A stretch of 16,843 nucleotides of DNA, taken from assembly GCA_025997755.1 (NCBI GenBank), contig BNVA01000025.1:1-16843 (forward strand). The letters are read 5' to 3'. Made by a program: the position numbers and the translations under genes. Of this stretch, positions 1 to 7,494 are shown in pieces; within the stretch, counting starts at the first letter, position 1; the number at the start of each line of letters is the position of its first letter. The notes below the pieces were generated by a model. The model did not search any database. It saw only the letters and a list, made by a program, of their open reading frames with translations, and was not told the origin of the DNA. This stretch comes from Spirochaetia bacterium (lineage in GTDB: Bacteria > Spirochaetota > Spirochaetia > Treponematales > Breznakiellaceae).

Positions 1-498
1 TTTTTTTATCAAGTATGACAAAGGGTGCAGAACACAGACATAATCCGCCTGTATCTTATCATAGGACAACAAAAAAGAAATTCCCAAATCCCGTGAAAAA
101 ACATCGGTATCCCGTTCAAAATCCGCTTTTTTTATATAGTTTCTAATTATTGATGTTGTATCATTATATGGCGGATTACCCACAATAATAATTTTATCTT
201 TTGTGCCAAGGTTATACTGTGTACGCGAAATATTCAAAAGACTATTCTGTTGAAAAAAATGAATGTTTGGAAGCTGTGTGCGTGCTGTTTTAACAGCGGT
301 TTCATCAATATCAACACCAAGCGCACGGTTTCCGCGTAAAAAACCGCCGTAACCGCAGGAAGTGTCAAGAACATAATAATCTGAATAATCAGGAATATTC
401 TTTTCTATCAAAGAATATACAATATCAACCAGCCATTCCGGTGTGTAATAACTGCCGTAATTTACAGTATCATTGCGGGTTAGATGTTGTTGCTCCAC
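1..498 (-). CDS. N6-adenine DNA methyltransferase, N-terminal part (runs off left edge)
   Basis: The frame stays open for 166 codons to the window edge, so the C-terminus is missing. Three landmarks of gamma-type N6-adenine methyltransferases appear in order: a YYTPEWLVD segment near the N-terminus (TPxxLV is common at this site), an SAM-binding motif I variant (DTSCGYGGFL) followed by GVDID, and the catalytic motif IV NPPYN preceded by IIIVG. The enzyme should transfer a methyl group from SAM to adenine in a specific DNA sequence, either as half of a restriction-modification system or alone. The start is a GTG at 498, chosen because no ATG lies in frame upstream; the GGA in the last codons of pyruvate kinase is about 14 nt away, so the ribosome site is weak. 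It begins 5 nt after the pyruvate kinase stop and is probably cotranscribed with it. No matching restriction enzyme is recognisable beside it in the window. Target specificity cannot be read from this part. Confidence 0.85.
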   Translation of the reverse strand, partial: MEQQHLTRNDTVNYGSYYTPEWLVDIVYSLIEKNIPDYSDYYVLDTSCGYGGFLRGNRALGVDIDETAVKTARTQLPNIHFFQQNSLLNISRTQYNLGTKDKIIIVGNPPYNDTTSIIRNYIKKADFERDTDVFSRDLGISFLLSYDKIQADYVCVLHPLSYLIKK

Positions 499-503
499 AA
501 CGT

Positions 504-2300
504 TTACAAATTTCCTTCGTAAACAATTTTTTCCACGCCCTCCATTGTAACCGTAAGCCGGTCTTCGATGTGTTTCATCGCGCCCGGGATACGGGCTATG
601 AACACCACTCTGGGGTTTATAAGCTGGATTACTTCCTTGGAAAGCTCGGTATTGCCCTCCAGTATGATGCCGTCAACTATGCGTATTATGGGGATAAAGG
701 ATTCGTCCAGGGTGTGGGTAAGGAGGATTTCGCCGCCGTTATTCCTAAGCAGGTGGGTGGCGTCTGCAAGGGTGTCCGCCTTTATGATCCGCCCTGTGCA
801 GCGGCTGCCGAAACCGGCTAAACCACGGCAGAGTATATTGCCGATCACATGGACACGTATGCTATTGGTGGTACATGGGGAATTAACGGGGAGACCGGCA
901 ACCACCACCACCTTGTCGCCGTTTTTAGCGTAGCCATCCTTCAAGGCTGCCCCTATAACCCCTTGGATCATAGACTCTGAATCGTCCTTTTTATTGACTT
1001 CCATGGGGATTACCCCCCAGTAGAGGAATATCCTGCGCCGGACGGTTTCGCTTGGGGTTGCCGCCAGTATTGGGCGTCCCGGACGGTACTTGCTAACAAG
1101 TTGTGCCGTGTGACCGCTGAGGGTAGGCATGATAATACAGGAGGCGTCGATTGTGTCGGCGATCCGCACAGCGGCTTCGGCAATCACATTACCCATATCC
1201 TGTTTGTCATAGATGCTGCGATGACGTTGGTTGAGAGTTTTCCGGTATTCGTCGGAGGCTTCCGCCGCGCAGACGATCTTGTCCATCATCTCTACGGCAA
1301 GTTCGGGAAAAGCGCCGTTTGCTGTCTCGCCGGAAAGCATCACACAATCCGTGCCGTCCAGAATGGCATTAGCCACATCTGCGGATTCGGCACGGGTGGG
1401 GCGGGGGTTATGGGTCATGGAGTCCAGCATCTGGGTCGCGGTAATTACCGGTTTCCCCTCATTATTGCAAAGACTTATAATTCTCTTCTGTTCCAGCGGT
1501 ACTAGTTCCGGCGGAATCTGCACCCCAAGGTCGCCCCGCGCAACCATAATTCCGGTGGATACCCGGATGATTTCTTCGATGTTGCCCAGACCTTCATCAT
1601 CCTCGATCTTAGCGATGATCTGCATGTCCGAGCCAATATCCGCGAGGTACTTTTGCATGGTGGTTACGTCCGAAGCCTTACGGATAAACGAAGCCGCCAC
1701 ATAGTCCATGCCCTGCTCATGACCGAATTTAAGATCCGCCATATCCTGTTCCGACATTGCAGGAAGCCGTGTATGAACGCCAATTATGTTTACGTTTTTT
1801 TTGCTTCCAAGCTCTCCTCCGGTGTCAACACGGCAGCGCATGATCCTGCCATCAAGGGATAACACCTCCAAGGCGTATAAACCGTCTGCAATGAGAATCC
1901 GCGCACCGGGACGTATGTCTTCCACCAGCTCCGTGTAGCTAAGGGTAATACGCTGCGGAGTAGTGTAAACGCCTTCCTCACCGTATAGCGCAATTGCGTC
2001 CGACTGCGCTATCACATCAATTTTGTCTCCGGTTGTCAGGGTGATGGTTTTATCATCCCGAATGATTCCGGTACGGATCTCGGGACCCTTGGTGTCCAGA
2101 ATTAGTGCGATGGGAACTTTTTCGGCGGCGGCGGCCTCCCGCACACGGGCGATCTGCAAACCGCCGTATTCATGGGTTCCGTGGGAAAAATTGAACCGCG
2201 CCATATTCATCCCCTTGCGGATCAATGCGCGGATCATATCCACAGATTCTGTGGCAGGCCCAATAGTACAGATGATATGGGTGTTTCGTAAAGACTTCAT
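504..2300 (-). CDS. pyk: Pyruvate kinase, long form with C-terminal PEP-utiliser-like domain
   Basis: This 598-aa enzyme converts phosphoenolpyruvate and ADP to pyruvate and ATP, the last step of glycolysis. Conserved features in order: RFNFSHG at 35-41, LDTKGPEIRTG at 68-78, the catalytic Lys in IIAKIED (K231) with metal ligand E233, MVARGDLGV at 252-260 (D257), TATQMLDSM at 287-295, PTRAE at 301-305 and MLSGETANG at 321-329. The regular alpha/beta C-domain ends near 490. About 105 extra residues follow, resembling the swivelling phosphohistidine domain fused to pyruvate kinases of some Firmicutes, but no T-S-H-A phosphohistidine motif is visible: the corresponding place reads ILEGNTELSKEV. 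The extra domain is therefore probably structural or regulatory. Base composition is much richer in G+C than the genes to the right, marking it as the likely native core gene. No Shine-Dalgarno sequence precedes the ATG; see the promoter entry. Confidence 0.97.
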   Translation of the reverse strand: MKSLRNTHIICTIGPATESVDMIRALIRKGMNMARFNFSHGTHEYGGLQIARVREAAAAEKVPIALILDTKGPEIRTGIIRDDKTITLTTGDKIDVIAQSDAIALYGEEGVYTTPQRITLSYTELVEDIRPGARILIADGLYALEVLSLDGRIMRCRVDTGGELGSKKNVNIIGVHTRLPAMSEQDMADLKFGHEQGMDYVAASFIRKASDVTTMQKYLADIGSDMQIIAKIEDDEGLGNIEEIIRVSTGIMVARGDLGVQIPPELVPLEQKRIISLCNNEGKPVITATQMLDSMTHNPRPTRAESADVANAILDGTDCVMLSGETANGAFPELAVEMMDKIVCAAEASDEYRKTLNQRHRSIYDKQDMGNVIAEAAVRIADTIDASCIIMPTLSGHTAQLVSKYRPGRPILAATPSETVRRRIFLYWGVIPMEVNKKDDSESMIQGVIGAALKDGYAKNGDKVVVVAGLPVNSPCTTNSIRVHVIGNILCRGLAGFGSRCTGRIIKADTLADATHLLRNNGGEILLTHTLDESFIPIIRIVDGIILEGNTELSKEVIQLINPRVVFIARIPGAMKHIEDRLTVTMEGVEKIVYEGNL

Positions 2301-2305
2301 AGTTA

Positions 2306-2334
2306 ATCATAACAAGATTTTACCGGGAATAAAA
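2306..2334 (-). promoter_or_regulatory. Putative leaderless promoter of pyruvate kinase
   Basis: Read on the minus strand, TATGAT (2311-2306) ends 5 nt before the pyruvate kinase ATG, so transcription would begin at or next to the A of the start codon. A weak TTTTAT (2334-2329) lies 17 nt upstream. No Shine-Dalgarno sequence precedes the ATG, consistent with a leaderless message. The -35 match is poor, so this is tentative. Confidence 0.35.
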
Positions 2335-2382
2335 GGGTTGGGGAGCATTGGAGCATTTTTAACATATCCCTCTAAAAAAACC

Positions 2383-2411
2383 TGTAAAAAAGTGTTAAGT
2401 CCTGATAAAAT
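2383..2411 (+). promoter_or_regulatory. Putative promoter of the nuclease/ATPase/PIN-like operon
   Basis: TGTAAA (2383-2388), a 17-nt spacer and TAAAAT (2406-2411) form a sigma-70-like pair about 30 nt before the first gene of the plus-strand operon. The AGGAG ribosome site follows at 2431-2435. It is the only reasonable pair seen in the divergent intergenic region. Confidence 0.4.
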
Positions 2412-2440
2412 AGATACTATGTAGCGTGTAAGGAGTGAAA

Positions 2441-3577
2441 ATGAATTATAAAACTAATTTTTATATGTGGGGTGAACGCGGGCTTGTTGCTACCTTTTTC
2501 GCCGATTTAGCGCGGCTTATGAATATCGATACTTTGGGGGAATTCCTAAATATAGTTGAATTCCCTAAACAACCTGATATTAAGAAGGACGACATAGAAA
2601 ATATCGACATCATCATTGAGCCTGATTTTGGTAACCGAGGCTTTGGACACCCCGATGCTGTGATTGCCGTTCAGTTTAAAACACAACCGCGCATGGTGTT
2701 TATACTTGAAGCAAAACGCGGTTGCTACCAGCAAGCCTGTAATAAGAGGGCTTTTAGGGGCGCACAGGGCTTTAATAGCTGTCTGAATGGACAACTGGAA
2801 TTAAACTATTGTCTTTCCATCGCGCTTTGTAAATTCAAGAAAGGAGACAGCGAACTTGTTGATCCAAGTTGGGTTTTGTCTAGTGATTATAATAAAGAGC
2901 GAAAAGGAAGTCTGCGCACACTTAAAAATCCTGCGGTGCTTGATTCCGTTATTTCAAAACTGTACGGCGCTCCTTCTGAACGGTACTATCACATTATTCT
3001 AACGAGTGATGAAAGCAACCCGCTTGATACCGCCTGCCCCGATTATCTTCCTGAATTGTTCAAACCTCAAATGACCGCATTTGATATGTCTTTTGAGAAC
3101 GCATGGCAGGAATTGCGCGGACAATTCGGCTGGTTCAATTACACAAAAATTGAATCATTTATTACGGCAAACGAAACCGCTTTAGACGGCGGCTCATTCT
3201 TTTTGAACGCATTTGAAATGAATCGTAACAATATGAATTCCATCGATTCTGTTTCTGCACCTTTTGTCGATAATTCTAATTTTGAACCTACCCTAAAAAT
3301 AGTACGAGCGCCGCTTGGTCAAACTGGTGTAAGGATGATCTATGCACCAAAGATTAATCCAAAAACATACCTTCATTTTTCATGGCGTGGTGGTAGTTGC
3401 GCGTTACGTGATTATTCAAGCGGTTCATCATACGAAGATCGTCGTCATTCCACTGCACAAGTTGAAAAGATGATAGAAGATTGTATACCTGTTCCAAACA
3501 GGGCACCTGTTAGTGATGTAAACTATTGGCGTGAGAGAACAAAAGAGCTAAATGATAGAAAGGGATTAAGCAAATGA
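2441..3577 (+). CDS. PD-(D/E)XK nuclease-like protein, first gene of a three-gene defence-like operon
   Basis: I do not recognise a named family for this 378-aa protein. Its N-terminal part carries a pattern typical of PD-(D/E)XK nucleases: a conserved-looking Glu in WGERGL (E12), GHPDAVIAV with D72, a beta strand, and FILEAKRG with E90 and K92. The D-x(17)-E-x-K spacing fits the catalytic core of this superfamily, which cuts DNA using metal ions. The C-terminal two thirds show no motif I can name. ATG 2441 is preferred over the in-frame GTG at 2435 because AGGAG (2431-2435) sits 5 nt ahead of it. The stop overlaps the start of the ATPase gene (ATGA, 3574-3577), so the two products are probably translationally coupled and work together. 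The nuclease assignment rests on motif spacing only; a substrate-recognition protein with a dead nuclease fold is possible. Confidence 0.7.
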   Translation: MNYKTNFYMWGERGLVATFFADLARLMNIDTLGEFLNIVEFPKQPDIKKDDIENIDIIIEPDFGNRGFGHPDAVIAVQFKTQPRMVFILEAKRGCYQQACNKRAFRGAQGFNSCLNGQLELNYCLSIALCKFKKGDSELVDPSWVLSSDYNKERKGSLRTLKNPAVLDSVISKLYGAPSERYYHIILTSDESNPLDTACPDYLPELFKPQMTAFDMSFENAWQELRGQFGWFNYTKIESFITANETALDGGSFFLNAFEMNRNNMNSIDSVSAPFVDNSNFEPTLKIVRAPLGQTGVRMIYAPKINPKTYLHFSWRGGSCALRDYSSGSSYEDRRHSTAQVEKMIEDCIPVPNRAPVSDVNYWRERTKELNDRKGLSK

Positions 3578-5703
3578 TAAAAAACTGGCAGGTAAACAAT
3601 TTTAAATCCATCAGAAAGATGGATAAGCCTATGGAATTAGCACAACTTACTATACTTACCGGTACAAACAGCAGTGGTAAAAGTTCTTTACTGCAATCTA
3701 TGTTGCTTACAGCACAAACAATGAACAACAAAGACAGTATTTACCCTCCAATTTTGTTGAACGGTCCGCTGGTGCGCCTTGGCAAATTTGATGAGATAAA
3801 GAATAAAAACTCAGAATCCAACAAACCCATAGAAATATCAATATCCCGCCAAGAATATGATATATTCACTTATGATATATTCACTAAGGAAAACAATAAG
3901 GAAAACAATAATACATGTCGTATCTCGGCTTCTTTTTTTTCAGAGTCTCAAGTTGAACAGACTAAACCTAAGTTTGATATTACAATTAATTATAACAATA
4001 TATCTGCTAAAGATAAAAATGATAAAACTCTTTATAATGCACAATTAACGATTCAACATTCAAAAATGCAGCATGAAAGAACCGAAGAAGAGTGGAGGGG
4101 ATTAGCCCCCGGATTAACTTGTAGATATGAAATGCACAAAGATTTATATGATTATTTTTGTGATAATTTCCAAAGTAAACCAAAATTAGACAAACTACTG
4201 GAATATGATGTTTTCATAAATGATGATCTTAAACATATACTCAGAGAACAAACAAAGTTATCCTTGGACAAGCCGGTAATGTGTTTATTCGATCATTTTC
4301 TCCCAAAAACGATAGTATTCGAAATTGACATAATTGATGAAATTGCAAATATATTAACAAATATATTAACAGATGAAAATTATGATTTTTCACATTACGA
4401 CAATAGAATTGTACCAAATGTGGATTATAATTTTTATGAAGATCTATATGAAGGTCCATATTTCACAGAGGAAATATGGAACTCCGTAAAAACCATTTTA
4501 AAAAGTGTTGTTACCACTATCTCACTAGATGAAGTATTTCAAAATTTTGAAGTGCATGAGGTAATGTTTGATTATAAGGATGGTGAATGTATTTATCATA
4601 ATATTATTTTTTGCAAGCAGTATTATAATTGTCTGCTTCAATTGACAAAAGAATATAGGGATTCGATTTACGTTCATTTTAAGTCACAAGAAAAAGATTT
4701 AAAGGAAGTTATTAAAAAATATTTGAAAGACTCGCCATATATTCTTAATTTTAACAATATTGATTTTGAAGACCTTGAGTTTTATCATTCGTCAACAAAA
4801 TTCATTGCTATTGATTTACCGCGCGAGTGTAGGAATAGGTCCTCGAACTTGAAAGATTCTATCACGTCTATTAAATATATGGGACCACTGCGGGACCCGC
4901 CAAAGTCCTTGTATCCTCTTTCTCCATTATTGGACACAAGAGATGTTGGTTTACTAGGCGAAAACACAGCCGCAGTTCTTCAAGAATGTCAGACGGAAAT
5001 GATTAATTATATTTCGCCTAAAACATTAGCTGAACCTCAAATATTAGTTGAAATGGATGGTTACTATTTTTTAAATTATGCGCATACGCAACGCAATGAG
5101 CTAAGAGTTGCTGTAAATGATTGGTTGCAATATCTTGAAGCGGCAAATAAAGTCGAAACCGAAGATTGCGGAAAAGATGGGTATAGACTTTTCGTGTACC
5201 CGTATAGCAAGGATGATGCGAACACAAAACAAGACTTAACTAATGTCGGTACCGGTGTAAGTCAAGTATTACCAATAGTGGTTATGGGACTTCTGGCTCC
5301 CGAAGGTTCAACGCTGATATTTGAGCAGCCCGAGCTGCACCTGCACCCCAAAGTCCAATCATTGCTTGCCGACTTCTTTATATCATTGTCGCTTTCCGGT
5401 AAACAGTGTATCGTAGAAACACATAGTGAATATATTATTGACAAATTGCGGTATAGAATAGCATCTGATCTTGTACCTGATGGTAGTATGCAAGTGCTAT
5501 CAAAAATATATTTTGCACAAAAGATTGATGGTAATTGTGAGTTCAAAGAAATCAAAATAAACCGTTTTGGCGTTATGTCTGATTGGCCTGAAGGTTTCTT
5601 TGATGAGTCTATGAAAATTGCACGGGATATTTTGCTTGCTTCAGAGGAAAAAAAAGAAACAGAACGTAAAAATAGCAATGAAGAGGATGATGATGATTAC
5701 TAA
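3574..5703 (+). CDS. OLD/RecF-like AAA ATPase (DUF3696 type)
   Basis: A 709-aa ABC-type ATPase of the group that includes OLD, RecF and many defence ATPases. The N-terminus has the expected beta strand and Walker A (GTNSSGKSS, G30-K36). Near the C-terminus come Walker B (LIFEQPE, catalytic E584 with E587), LHLHP, and an H-loop-like VETHSEYI (H617). The order and wording LIFEQPELHLHP...VETHSE are characteristic of predicted ATPases of the COG4938/DUF3696 kind. The middle (about 90-430) is long, poorly conserved in appearance and holds three short in-frame tandem duplications. The last 20 residues are highly charged and acidic. It shares ATGA with the upstream nuclease-like gene and its own 3' end overlaps the next gene by 11 nt, so the three genes form one unit. 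Such ATPases usually sense invaders or load a partner nuclease; that role here is inferred. No TOPRIM nuclease domain is fused to it. Confidence 0.9.
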   Translation: MIKNWQVNNFKSIRKMDKPMELAQLTILTGTNSSGKSSLLQSMLLTAQTMNNKDSIYPPILLNGPLVRLGKFDEIKNKNSESNKPIEISISRQEYDIFTYDIFTKENNKENNNTCRISASFFSESQVEQTKPKFDITINYNNISAKDKNDKTLYNAQLTIQHSKMQHERTEEEWRGLAPGLTCRYEMHKDLYDYFCDNFQSKPKLDKLLEYDVFINDDLKHILREQTKLSLDKPVMCLFDHFLPKTIVFEIDIIDEIANILTNILTDENYDFSHYDNRIVPNVDYNFYEDLYEGPYFTEEIWNSVKTILKSVVTTISLDEVFQNFEVHEVMFDYKDGECIYHNIIFCKQYYNCLLQLTKEYRDSIYVHFKSQEKDLKEVIKKYLKDSPYILNFNNIDFEDLEFYHSSTKFIAIDLPRECRNRSSNLKDSITSIKYMGPLRDPPKSLYPLSPLLDTRDVGLLGENTAAVLQECQTEMINYISPKTLAEPQILVEMDGYYFLNYAHTQRNELRVAVNDWLQYLEAANKVETEDCGKDGYRLFVYPYSKDDANTKQDLTNVGTGVSQVLPIVVMGLLAPEGSTLIFEQPELHLHPKVQSLLADFFISLSLSGKQCIVETHSEYIIDKLRYRIASDLVPDGSMQVLSKIYFAQKIDGNCEFKEIKINRFGVMSDWPEGFFDESMKIARDILLASEEKKETERKNSNEEDDDDY
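3856..3909 (+). repeat. Two adjacent in-frame tandem duplications in the ATPase gene
   Basis: A 15-bp unit is repeated exactly twice (3856-3870, 3871-3885; YDIFT twice), followed directly by a 12-bp unit repeated exactly twice (3886-3897, 3898-3909; KENN twice). Both lengths are multiples of three, so the frame is kept. They look like recent replication-slippage events in a tolerant loop. Confidence 0.95.
4348..4371 (+). repeat. 12-bp in-frame tandem duplication in the ATPase gene
   Basis: AATATATTAACA occurs twice in direct succession (4348-4359, 4360-4371), encoding NILT twice. This is a third slippage-type expansion in the variable middle of the ATPase, again frame-preserving. Confidence 0.95.
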
Positions 5704-6808
5704 CCTGTTTGTTGATGCAAGTGTTTTGGCATTTCCCAGAGAATCTGAGAATCAGCAGGAAGATTGTGAGAATATAAAAAAGTTTTTAAGAAATATGCAT
5801 AAGTTATCTTTACTTTGGGAGAATATCCCGAATATAACGATTTCTATCCAAGAAGGTATTGTTACATCTTTATCAAAAAGAGGATACTTCTTTGACCCAG
5901 ACAATAATGAGCAAAGAATAAGATTAAACGTTGTTTATAGAAAATATCCAGATTTTGATATTGACCGTCAAAATATTGCTAAGTTCCTTTTGGAAAAGCT
6001 ATTTAATGAATATAATTCAATCCATTTTGATAATCGGTATAATAAACAAGATATAAATAAGAATGCGTTACAAAATTTTGTTGAGAGTGCAAGTGTTTGT
6101 AATGAAAAGTATTTCTTAGATGAACATAAAAAACTTATTTCATATATTCATCTGTTTAATAAAAGATATAAAGTCAATGATTATTGTTTTATTGCTATCA
6201 GCGGAAGAGGTCAAGATTACCAAGAAGATTCAGTGAACATTACACGAATAAGAAAAATTTATGACCGCTATAAGCAACCTGAACCTAATTTCAAAACATT
6301 AAAAGAAGCTTATGAGAATGCAAAAAAAGAAACAACGGGCTACCTCCATTTTAGTGAGGATATTGAAAAAGAGGATAATAAAGATATTTCAATTATCATG
6401 AAAGACAACTTTAATTTCTACCAGATTCCTAATAAAATTTATCATTATTTGACAACTCTTGCAAGTTTTGTGAAAAATGCTACTGAAGACATTGACGAAA
6501 ATGCCGTTAATGAATTAGTTAAAAGATTCGGATGTAATTCATCATCAGAATCTGGTAATAATTACCAGAACTGTCCTCACAGAAGATGGTATGACGGTAA
6601 AGACAATAGTCAATTCATACTTCACCTTAAACCTACAACAGCACCTTATAATAATAAATTAACTACGCGGATATATTATAAGTATGACAAACAGGAAAAA
6701 CCGCGAATTGTTGTGGGCATGATACTTGAGCACCCGCAAAATTGTCCTTGTAAAGATGAAAGACGATGTTCAGAGATGGCTCCTATTGAAGCACTAATAA
6801 GTAGATAA
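5693..6808 (+). CDS. Uncharacterised protein with PIN-like N-terminus, third gene of the operon
   Basis: No family recognised. The protein (371 aa) opens with ITNLFVDASVLAF, the hydrophobic strand ending in Asp that starts PIN-domain ribonucleases (D8), but the other PIN acidic residues cannot be placed by eye. The middle is charged and helical. The C-terminal 90 residues contain two small Cys clusters (around NYQNCPHRRW and NCPCKDERRC) flanking a beta-rich stretch with RIYYKYD and PRIVVGMILEHP, so a metal-binding or compact toxin-like fold is possible. Three in-frame ATGs lie at 5687, 5690 and 5693; the last is favoured by AGAGG at 5682-5686. A farther upstream ATG at 5618 would overlap the ATPase gene much more and has no ribosome site. 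The 11-nt overlap with the ATPase gene indicates coupled translation. In the context of a nuclease-like protein and an ATPase it is the plausible effector or its regulator, but this is inference. Confidence 0.8.
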   Translation: MITNLFVDASVLAFPRESENQQEDCENIKKFLRNMHKLSLLWENIPNITISIQEGIVTSLSKRGYFFDPDNNEQRIRLNVVYRKYPDFDIDRQNIAKFLLEKLFNEYNSIHFDNRYNKQDINKNALQNFVESASVCNEKYFLDEHKKLISYIHLFNKRYKVNDYCFIAISGRGQDYQEDSVNITRIRKIYDRYKQPEPNFKTLKEAYENAKKETTGYLHFSEDIEKEDNKDISIIMKDNFNFYQIPNKIYHYLTTLASFVKNATEDIDENAVNELVKRFGCNSSSESGNNYQNCPHRRWYDGKDNSQFILHLKPTTAPYNNKLTTRIYYKYDKQEKPRIVVGMILEHPQNCPCKDERRCSEMAPIEALISR

Positions 6809-6859
6809 GTAGCGACTGTGATATATTTATTATATTCTATAAATAAGGAGCTTTAAAGT

Positions 6860-7486
6860 ATGAAACTAATAATAAGCACAATACCGATGTTTGATAAAGA
6901 AAAATTAACGCCGTTTGTATATCCGGTAAATGGGAATAGTTCTATTGAGTATGATAAGCCGGTTATATATCCGGTAAACTCAGTCTTGGCGAAAACGCTT
7001 AAAAAGAGTGATATTGCGAGAGTTATCTTACTGGAAACCAAAGGCGGTGCGGAAAAAGGCAGCGAAAACAGCGCTGTATTCCGGCAGGAGTTGGACGGCA
7101 TAAACAAAAATATTGAAGCGAAAATTTCTTACGAAACAATCGCAGTGCCTTTTGAGTTGACTACAGAGGATTTTGACGGGCTTCTCAGTCAACTTCTTGA
7201 CAAGCTAAAAGAGGAAAAAGATGCTCATATCATTGCCGATATAACTTATGGCATAAAACCATGGCCTATGATACTTTTTTGTGCATTCAACTTTGCCGAA
7301 AAGTTTTTTGATGCGACTATTGAAAATATAGTCTACGGCAAGGTAGAATTTAAGGGAGAAAAACCTGAAAATCCTATGATTTATGATATTACGCAAATTT
7401 ACTATTTAAACAAACTCATTGGCGCAATGGAAAGCCCTAATGCCGATACTGCCGTAAAGATGCTTAAAGATTTTTTTGTAATGTAG
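6860..7486 (+). CDS. Stand-alone CARF-domain protein (Csx2/TM1812-like)
   Basis: A 208-aa protein with the hallmarks of CRISPR-associated Rossmann fold (CARF) proteins of the TM1812/Csx2 group. The N-terminal strand is KLIISTIPMF; the ligand-loop motif is ADITYGIKPWPMI (D127-I-T-Y-G131, usually DxTxG); it is followed by the ENIVYGKVEF strand (YG at 159-160) and a YDITQIYYLNKL helix. CARF domains bind cyclic oligoadenylates produced by type III CRISPR complexes, or similar signals. Most members carry a C-terminal nuclease such as HEPN; this one stops about 30 residues after the CARF core, so it has no visible effector of its own. AAGGAG at 6845-6850 precedes the ATG. The gene lies 51 nt after the three-gene operon and 8 nt before a sigma-like gene, suggesting the CARF protein regulates that neighbour. 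There is no cas gene or array in the window. Confidence 0.8.
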   Translation: MKLIISTIPMFDKEKLTPFVYPVNGNSSIEYDKPVIYPVNSVLAKTLKKSDIARVILLETKGGAEKGSENSAVFRQELDGINKNIEAKISYETIAVPFELTTEDFDGLLSQLLDKLKEEKDAHIIADITYGIKPWPMILFCAFNFAEKFFDATIENIVYGKVEFKGEKPENPMIYDITQIYYLNKLIGAMESPNADTAVKMLKDFFVM

Positions 7487-7494
7487 GATGAATA

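Noticed and set aside
441..2424. Several plus-strand open frames of 60-160 aa opposite pyruvate kinase (for example 568-933, 1231-1704)
   Set aside because: They are antisense to a clearly coding G+C-richer gene, have no recognisable domains and no ribosome sites.
5618..5692. Upstream ATG at 5618 as the start of the PIN-like gene
   Set aside because: It would overlap the ATPase gene by 86 nt, lacks a ribosome site, and adds a basic stretch; the ATG cluster at 5687-5695 has AGAGG and gives a PIN-like N-terminus.
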